A program made the translations under genes and the position numbers. A stretch of 64,000 nucleotides of DNA from Ichthyophis bannanicus (Eukaryota > Chordata > Amphibia > Gymnophiona > Ichthyophiidae). Below are positions 56,791 through 64,000 of this stretch, piece by piece (within the stretch, counting starts at the first letter, position 1; each line of letters starts with the position of its first letter). The notes below the pieces were generated by a model. That model worked only from the letters and a program-made list of their open reading frames with translations, did no database searches and was not told where the DNA came from. The stretch spans positions 200,445,156-200,509,155 of the forward strand of contig CM066037.1 of the NCBI GenBank assembly GCA_033557465.1, written 5' to 3'.

Positions 56791-57595
56791 GCAATGTAAA
56801 TAAGCATTGGCATACTATATGAAAATGTAAAACTATATGAAAGGGCTGTATGTCCCTTTCAGAAGTATGCAGTGCTGCAAGACAGTTTGTAGGCACAGAT
56901 TCCAAGAGTCAGACCAGCCCTGCAAAGTTTGCAGAGGTTCTTGAGGCGAGATCAGGATATTCCTGGGCGGCCTCTTGCACTCACAGTCACTCTTTCCACT
57001 GCAAAAACTCAGCTTTGTCACGGGATTGATTTTGAACCCTATGAATTTACTTAAGGAACTTTGAGTCACTCTCAAAGATTTTCCATTACCAAAATGTATC
57101 ACTTCTTAGTACAGAAAGTCCAACAAATCACTTATAGTCTCCTGACCCTGTACTTCAGTCCAAGTCCATTGACTGTCAATGAGCAGAATCCAACCTTCCT
57201 ACTTTATTTCTCACTAGATCAGGGAATAACTTAATAGGGTCCTTCTGCTTTAAGAGGAAACAGCAGGCACTGTTCTTCTTCAGTATGCAAACTTCTGTGG
57301 CTCAGAATCCCAAAGTCTTTGCATCTCCCTGAATTCTTCCTTCTGCTCCATGGGTGTTGCCTCTATTGGTCTCCTCTAGTGTTTCTGCTGAAGCCCCTGC
57401 GTGCTTTGACTCAAATGGCCTTGAACACACCTTCTCAAAAGTCCTTTGGTAGTCATAGAGCTTCTCCTGGCTTCTCCTTCAATAGTCCATGAGAAGACAC
57501 CTTTGTGTTTTGGCTTAAGCAGCCTCAAAACCTGTCCTCAGTAATTCCTTTGAATAAGCACAAGGCTGCACCACTTCTTCTTTGCCTAGGTGCTT
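56791..57595. other. Unassigned intronic sequence
   Basis: Nothing recognised; no ORF with family features. Confidence 0.5.
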
Positions 57596-57596
57596 G

Positions 57597-57660
57597 GCCA
57601 GAGGCTGCTTTGGTGCAATGGTTGTGGAGCCAAAGACCCAGATTTGAATCAGCACTGGGG
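57597..57660 (+). repeat. tRNA-like SINE head
   Basis: GGCTGCTTTGGTGCAATGGTTG resembles a tRNA 5' half with box A, and AGATTTGAATCAGC about 33 bp later resembles box B. No clear tail was identified. Confidence 0.4.
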
Positions 57661-58754
57661 TTTTATAGCCCCTACATTTCCTCTCCAAATGTACACTCCT
57701 CCTCCTCCACTCACATCATCAGTCAAGGACCCCTCCCAGCAGGACCTCACTGAGATCTGTGCTTATTACCAGTATTAAGCACAGGTGCACTCTAGTCCTC
57801 TGGGATTTCTCTCCTGCCTGTCCATCATATATCTCCTCCACCTTCTACTCCCTCCCATCTCATTGCGATGGTGCCACGTCACTTTCTTTTCCTAATGTTG
57901 ACACTCCCTAATCCTCTCCCCTCATTCCAATGATCTCATGCCCCCACTTCTTACTACCCCCCTTACCATCCTCAACTCTTCTGACATCTTTTCTTCTACC
58001 CTGTCATATGCTCTTCAGTTTTGCCATTTTCTTCCTCTCATTCAGCCATCTCCCCTCTCTCTCTGAAAGAACCTCACTCATGTTACCATTGTGCCCCCTC
58101 CTCTCTCCCCTGCACTCTCCTTCTGTCATCCAGGAATATAAATCCCAATCCTGCCCCCCCCCCTCCGACATTTATCACACTTTCAAGGCAGATCCACATG
58201 CAACCCCTCAAATCTCATTCCTATCTCTCTCCTTTCCCTGTCCTCTCTCCCTTTCCCATGTGCCTTGTGGAATGCACATTCCATCTCTAATAAGCTCACC
58301 TACATTCACAACTTCTTTATCTCTAATAATTTTATCTCTAATACTCCGCATCTTCTTGCTCTAATTAAAACCTAGCTTCTCCCTGAAGACTCTACTTCAG
58401 CTGCTGCCCTCTGTCATGGGGCCTGCCAATTCTTCCATATGCTTCACTCTGTTGGGCATGGTAGTAATATTGGGTTTCTATGCTCTCATTCCTGTCAGTT
58501 TCAACCCCTCTTTCTGCCTCAGTCTCATGCCTTAAAGCTCCTCACCTTTACAATCTCATTCAATCTCCAGCTATGCTCTACTGCCCCTACTCACCAGCAA
58601 GGCCACTGCCTTGACCTTGTCTTCTTCTCTAACTGCTTCCCTCAAATTTCTGATCCTCAGTTCTTTGCATATTTGACCATCACCTGCTAAGTTTCACTCT
58701 TCATCACCCCCCCCCCCTCCATCTCACTCTTGCCCAATCTCCTCCAACATCTTT

Positions 58755-59015
58755 AGGACTCTTCATGCTATTATTTATTTTATTTATTTATTTAACAGGT
58801 TTTATATACTGCTTTATCATTTCAATCAAAGCAGTTTACATTTAAACTAACACTTGGTAATGTACATTAAACAGGGACATTGATAACTTGGATTTTTCTA
58901 AGGTAATGGAGGGTTAAGTGACTTGCCCAAGGCCACAAGAAGTGCTAGTAGGAATTGAACCCTGGTCTCTGGGTTTCCAAGCCAGTGTTCTTAACCATTA
59001 GGCCACTCCTCCACT
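58755..59015 (-). mobile_element. tRNA-derived CORE-type SINE inserted in L2
   Basis: On the minus strand: a tRNA-like head (GTGGCCTAATGGTTAAGAAC as box A, GGTTCAATTCC as box B), then a central core with CTTGGGCAAGTCACTTAACC, the sequence shared by MIR/CORE SINEs. The tail (AAGCAGTATATAAAACC and a TAAA repeat) resembles the LINE tail at 13165-13260. The flanking L2 resumes after 59015. Confidence 0.85.
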
Positions 59016-59967
59016 CCTAACCCATTAACCCATCAGTTCTCTCCACCTCTTTCCTCCACTATGTCAACTAAGTCTGCTAATGAAGCCATGTCTTCCTATA
59101 ACATTGTACTCTCCTCTGCTCTGGATGCTCTTGCTCCTCTCACTTCACTATACCTCAGCTCTATCTTTCTTCTAAAATCCGCTACCTATGTTCATGTGCC
59201 CTCTCAGCTGAGCGCCTTTGGCTCCAATCACACAACCTTGAGGACTTCCAGCAGTTCAAATTCATGCTAGCCGCTTTCCAGTCTGCCATAACACTTGCCA
59301 AGCAAGAGTACTATGTCCATATGACTAACTTGCTTGCCTCTGACCCTCACTGTTTCTACGCTGTTTACAACTCTCAACTCTCTTCTCAAAGTGCTTCTGC
59401 CTCTGACCCATTCTTCTCTTTCTGCCAAGACTTTGATTGACTACTTCCATGATAAAGTCCACAAGATTACTCTTGAGTTCCCCCCGGGGTCATCTGTATG
59501 CCTCCTTAGTTCCCTAATCCTTCCCAAAACCTCTGTTGCCCTTTCCTCCTTTTCTAAGATCACTGAGAAAGAAACCACACATCTTCTTTCCTCCTCTAAA
59601 CTTACTACTTGCCCCTTTGATCCCATTCCCACCCATCTACTAAACTCTATCTCCTCCACTGTTGCCCTTCCATCGGTCATGTCCTCAACCTCTCACTTTT
59701 TACAACTGTTCCTGCAGCCTTCAAGCATGCTGTGGTTACATCTCTTCTCAAGAAACTATCCCTTGATCCTATCTGTCCTTCTAATTATCAACCCATCTTT
59801 CTACTCCCATTTATTTCTAACTACTTGAATGTGCGGTTCATTGCCACTGTCTTGACTTTCTGTCCTCTCAGTCCCTTCTGGATCCACTGCAATCTGGCTT
59901 TCGCCTTCTACAGTCTACTGAAATGGCTCTTACCAAAGTCTCCAGCGACTGCTCCTCGCCAAATCTA

Positions 59968-60046
59968 TAAGAACATAAGATATGCCATACTGGGTCAGAC
60001 CAAGGTCCATCAAGCCCAGTATCCTGTTTCCAACAGTGGCCAATCC
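59968..60046 (-). mobile_element. CR1 3'-end micro-insertion in L2
   Basis: About 80 bp of antisense CR1 terminus (ATGCCATACTGGGTCAGACC on the plus strand) breaks the L2 RT. The uninterrupted L2 at 3262-3285 lacks it. Confidence 0.85.
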
Positions 60047-61554
60047 AAAGGCCTTTACTCAAGCCACATCCTTCTCGACCTTTCTTCTGCTTTTAACATT
60101 TGATCACTGCCTTCTCCTCAATACCCTGTCCTCACTTGGATTTAGGGGTTCTGTCCTGTCCTGGTTTTCTTCCTATCTCTCCACCACACTGTTAATGTAT
60201 GTTCTGGTGGATCCTTTTGTACTGCTAGCCCGCTTTTAGTCTGTGTACCCTAGGGCTCTGTCTTGGGACCTCTCCTTTTCTCTCTCTACACTCAGTTCCT
60301 TGGTGTACTCATCTCCTCCCATGGTTTTCAGTACCATCTCTATATTGATGGCTCTCAGATCTACTTCTCTGCACCTGAAATCTCTCCAGGCATCCATGAC
60401 CATATCTCTGCCTGCTTATCTGCCATTAGTGTCTGGATGTCTCACCGCCATTTGAAATTGAACATGGCCAAAATAGAGCTCCTTATCTTGCCCTCTAAGC
60501 TCACCTCCCCCCTTCCTTCTTTCTCTTTTTCTGTGGATAACACTCTACTCCTCCCTGTTTCCTTGGTTTGCAACCTTGGGGTCATCTTTGACGCCTCCCT
60601 TTTCTTCTGCGCACACATCCAACAGATAGCTAAACCATGTCGCTTCTTTCTCTATAACACTGACAAAATTCATCCCTTCCTTTCTGAACACACTACAAAG
60701 ACCCTTATTCATTCTCTAGTCACCTCCCATCTAAACTAACGCTGGTCTTCCTTTGAATCACATCTCTCCCCCCTTCACTCTGTTCAAAACTCAACTGCAC
60801 GGCTGCTCTTCCACTAATGTCGCTATGCTCATGTCGCCCTTCTTCTCAAGTCACTTCATTGGCTCCCTGTCTGTTTCCACACCCATTTCAAACTTCTACT
60901 ACTGACCTATAAGTGCCTTCATTCGGCTGCTCCTCACTACCTTTTCTGTCTTATCTCTCCCACTACCCATCCTCAGTAACTCTGCTCTTCTGGTAGATCC
61001 CTTCTATCTGTGCCCTTCTCTTCCCCTGCTAACTCCAGACTTCGATCTTTCTATCATGCTGCTCCTTATGCCTGGATCAAACTACCTGAGTTGATATGCC
61101 AGGCTCCATCTGTGGCCCTGTTCAAATCCAGGCTAAAAACGCACTTCTTCGAGACTGCTTTTAGATCCTGATACCCCCAGTCTCCTGTTCATCTCCTATG
61201 TGTTTCCTTACCATTCCCCTAGATAATCCTAGTCCCCATTTGTGTTGTCTGTCTTGACTAGATTGTAAGCTCTTAGGAGCAGGGAACTGTGTCTTACATG
61301 TCTCTGTACAGCACTGTGTAAACCTTGTAGTGCAATACAAATGATTATTAGTAGTAGTAGTGGTGGTAGTAGAGATTTACTGGACGAGACAGAGGCCTGA
61401 AGAGTTCCTCCTGTTCCAGAAACAGGCAGGTTACAGAAAATTTAATTAGAACTTTTCTGACAGAGCCACTAGAGGTTCTAATGAAAGAAAATACCTCACC
61501 TTAGTAGTCTCTACAAAAAGAACAGGGGCACCTTGTCACTCTACTCATTTTATT

Positions 61555-64000
61555 TATTGCATTTATATGTTGTTGTTGTTAAGTGACGTCGAGTCGGAGT
61601 CGACTCATGGCGACCCTCTGGATAGCTGTTCGGTCTTCAGTCAGGCGGCTCATTGTTGACAGACTGGTACCCGTAGCTTCTGTTATTGTATCGATCCATC
61701 TCATTGCTGGCCTTCCTCTTTTGCGTTGACCTTCTATCTTGCCAAGCATAATGTCTTTCTCTAATGATCTCTCTCTTCGCATGATGTGTCCAAAGTATGA
61801 AAGTTGAAGTCTTGTCATCTGAGCTTCTAAAGAAAGCTTAGGTTTGATCTCCTCTAGTACCGACTGGTTTGTTCTTCGGGCAATCCATGGTATACACAGT
61901 ATTCGCCGCCAGCACCATAATTCAAAGGCATCAATTTTCTTCCTGTCTATCTTTTTCACTGTCCAGCTTTCACATCTATATGATGTTATTGAAAATACCA
62001 TGGCTTGAACAAGTCGAATCTTTGTATGGAGAGAGACATCTCTGCTCTTGAGAATCTTATCTAGGTCTTTCATAGCCATTCTGCCAAGAGCAATGCGTCG
62101 TCTGATTTCTTGACTTCTTGTTGCTTCTTTATTGATAGTTGATCCAAGTAGGTTAAAGTTGTTCACAATTTCAATTTCTTCTCCTTCAACGATGAACCTG
62201 TTGATTATGCCATTTGTCATGATCTTTGTCTTCTTTACATTAAGGTGCAGGCCCATTTTGAGACTGTTCTTTGATTGTGAGAAGCAAATGTTTCAGATCA
62301 TCTTCACTTTCAGCCAGTAATGTGGTATCATCAGCATAGCGAAGGTTGTTGATGAGTCTTCCACCAATCTTCACACCTCTGTTGTCTTCATACAATCCTG
62401 CTTCTCTGATGATTTGTTCTGCATATAAATTAAACAGGTAGGGGGAAAGTATGCAGCCTTGTCTTACACCTTTGCTTATTTTAAACCATTCTGTTTCTCC
62501 TTGTTCCTTTCGAACTGTTGCTTCTTGATCAATGTACAGATTGCACAAGAGAACGATCAGGTGTTCTGGTATACCCATGCTTCTTAATGTGGCCCAGAGT
62601 TTCTCATGGTTTACACAGTCAAAAGCCTTGCTATAGTCAATAAAGCACAAATAGATATCCTTTTGGTATTCTTTAGCCTTCTCAAGGATCCATCTCACAT
62701 CCGCAATGATGTCTCTTGTTCCTTGCCCTTTCCTGAACCCTGCTTGCACTTCAGGTAGTCCTTGTTCCAGGTATGGTTGTTGTCTCTTTTGAATAATCTT
62801 CAGTAGAATCTTGCTGGCATGTGGGATCAGAGCGATTGTGCGATAATTTCCACAGTCAGTTGGATCACCTTTCTTTAGTATTGGTATAAACACAGATCTT
62901 TTTCAGTCAGTTGGCCATGATGTTGTCTTCCATATTTCTTGTCAGAGCCTTGTGAGTACGGTAACCGCTGCATCAGATTGCTGCAATACTTCTATGGGAA
63001 TGCTATCAATGCCTGTTGCTTTGTTCTTTGATAAAGCTTTCAATGCTGCTTCAACTTCTTCTTTCATCACCAATGGTTCCCGATCATAAGGTACAGGTTG
63101 AAACGGCTGTTGGTCCACTTGATCTTTCTCATATAAAAACTCTGTATATTCCTTCCACCTTTTCTTGATCTTCTCAGCATCATTCAACATAGAACCTTGA
63201 GCATCTTGTAACATTCCAATTCGAGGCTGGAACTTTTTCTTTAACTCTCGTAGCTTTAGGAAAGCCGATCTTGTTCTTCCTCTAATAGTTTCTGCTTCTT
63301 TTCCTTGCAAGTGTCATTGTAGTACTTTTACTTGTCCTGTCTTGCTGCACGTTGGAAATCTCTGTTGAGTTCTGCGATTGTCTTTCTTTCTCCTCTGGCT
63401 TTAGCTTCTCTGCGTTTCTGGACAATTTTCAGAGTTTCTTCCGTCATCCATTTTGGCCGTTTTTGCTTTTTCATATTTTGTAGAGAATTCTCGCTTTCTT
63501 CCAACACAACCTTCTTGATGTCATTCCATAACTCTTCCGGAGCTCTGTCATTTGTATCTAAAGCAGCAAATTGATTTTGCAGGCAGTCTTTAAATTCCAG
63601 TGGTATATTCTCAAGGTCATATTTTGCTGCATTCATGAGTGGTTTGCTCTTTTTCAACTTTAGCTTGAGTTTGCATACTAGTAGTTGATGATCTGTACCA
63701 CAGTCAGCTCCAGGTTTTGTCTTTGTTGATGTTACAGAGCTTTTCCATCATTGACTTCCACATATGTAGTCAATTTGATTTTTATATAATCCATTCGGTG
63801 AAGTCCATGTGTACAGTCGCCGCTTGTGTTGCTGGAAGAAGGTGTTTGAGATGAATAGATCATTGGTCTTGCAGAATTCTATCAGTCTTTCTCCAGCTTC
63901 ATTTCTGTTGCCAAGTCCATATTTTCCAACTACTTTGCCTTCTTCTTTGTTGCCAACTTTTGCGTTCCAGTCACCCATGACTATCAGGATATCCTGTTTG
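61555..64000 (-). mobile_element. RTE-BovB-type LINE, running past the window end
   Basis: Minus-strand RTE element whose 3' end lies near 61555 with a CAA-repeat terminus (TTGTTGTTGTTAAGTGACG on the plus strand). It has APE endonuclease, linker, RT and the C-terminal domain in the RTE/BovB order. Its 5' end is outside the window. Confidence 0.9.
61579..63978 (-). pseudogene. RTE-BovB ORF2 (endonuclease-RT), broken
   Basis: Endonuclease at 63748-63978 (MGDWNAKVGNKEEGKVVGKYG and QIDYICGSQ). Linker at 63328-63657 and 62942-63310. RT at 62240-62893 (FIPILKKGDPTDCGNYRTIAL, AGFRKGQGTRD, FIDYSKAFDCV, GVRQGCILSPYLFNLY, catalytic YADD at 62327-62338). C-terminus at 61579-62256 (CESWTVKKIDRKKID, FELWCWRRIL, LSYFGHIMRRERSLEKDIML). 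A TGA in the WPTD.KRSVF motif (near 62908) replaces what is a tryptophan in relatives. Frame changes near 63320 and 62250 complete the inactivation. Confidence 0.9.

Larger units (their letters stand above)
57780..61365 (+). mobile_element. L2 LINE, endonuclease to 3' end
   Basis: Pyrimidine-rich 5' part, then an endonuclease (about 58265-58690: LWNAHSISNKLTYIHNFF, then CHGACQFFH-type sequence). Next come the linker (59061-59270), RT (59334-59828 and later pieces: DPIPTHLL, LLDLSSAFN) and the C-terminus (60263-60739: [16 protein letters not shown]). The RT catalytic box reads YIDG (about 60340-60351) instead of YIDD. The 3' end has CTCTTAGGAGCAGGGA and an AGT-rich tail at 61345-61368. It is interrupted by a SINE and by a CR1 tail. 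Confidence 0.88.

Noticed and set aside
57930..58364. A 144-codon plus-strand ORF at the start of the L2
   Set aside because: It is pyrimidine-rich and precedes the endonuclease; the real L2 frame is a different one.
1..64000. Bacterial-type features such as operons, ribosome binding sites, riboswitches or CRISPR arrays
   Set aside because: Coding density, a spliced exon and the repeat content are those of a vertebrate genome; no such feature was seen.

Overview
This window looks like intronic vertebrate DNA, not prokaryotic. I found one host coding exon. Most of the rest is nested transposable elements: LINEs of the CR1, L2, L1 and RTE-BovB types, three DIRS tyrosine-recombinase retrotransposons, Penelope-like remnants, a PIF/Harbinger-like DNA transposon family, a hAT-like MITE and tRNA-derived SINEs. 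This mix, and especially the abundance of DIRS, suggests an amphibian; a caecilian is my best guess. That is an inference and was not tested by any search.

Host gene. At 23658-24163 (+) there is a ~506 bp exon resembling the acidic, serine-rich segment that follows the C-terminal zinc fingers of HIVEP1 (schnurri family). It has a CTCCTAG acceptor and what looks like a non-canonical GC donor. The sequence on both sides (at least 23.6 kb and 39.8 kb) therefore reads as introns of this gene, and no other exon was recognised.

Layout. 1-11165: an antisense L2-like LINE, split by a Penelope-like inverted-repeat insertion (1216-2424) and by a sense L2 (2785-10214). That L2 is itself split by an almost intact 5.6 kb DIRS element (3504-9139). 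11166-18080: antisense LINE fragments, a DIRS RT scrap and a tRNA-like remnant. 18081-21892: Harbinger-like element copy A, with TTA duplications, a 445 bp palindrome with tRNA-like arms and an internal hAT MITE. 22845-24163: CR1 tail and host exon. 24900-30515: second, decayed DIRS. about 31650-37251: Harbinger-like copy B, inverted relative to A and carrying a CR1 insertion. 37255-39360: antisense L2-like LINE. 40881-52160: third DIRS, hit by a CR1 tail and by a 6.3 kb antisense L1. The L1 is itself interrupted by a 1.5 kb insertion with an unrecognised ORF. 52820-53580: Penelope 3' end. 53750-56790: antisense CR1. 57780-61365: sense L2 containing a CORE-type SINE. 61555-64000: antisense RTE-BovB running off the window.

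Interactions. DIRS copy 1 encodes Gag, RT-RNase H, a methyltransferase-like domain and a tyrosine recombinase. Its inverted termini and internal complementary region agree base for base with the circular-intermediate model. It has two visible lesions, an early stop in gag and a 1-nt frameshift. All three DIRS copies lie in the sense direction of the host gene and keep a near-perfect splice donor at their right end.
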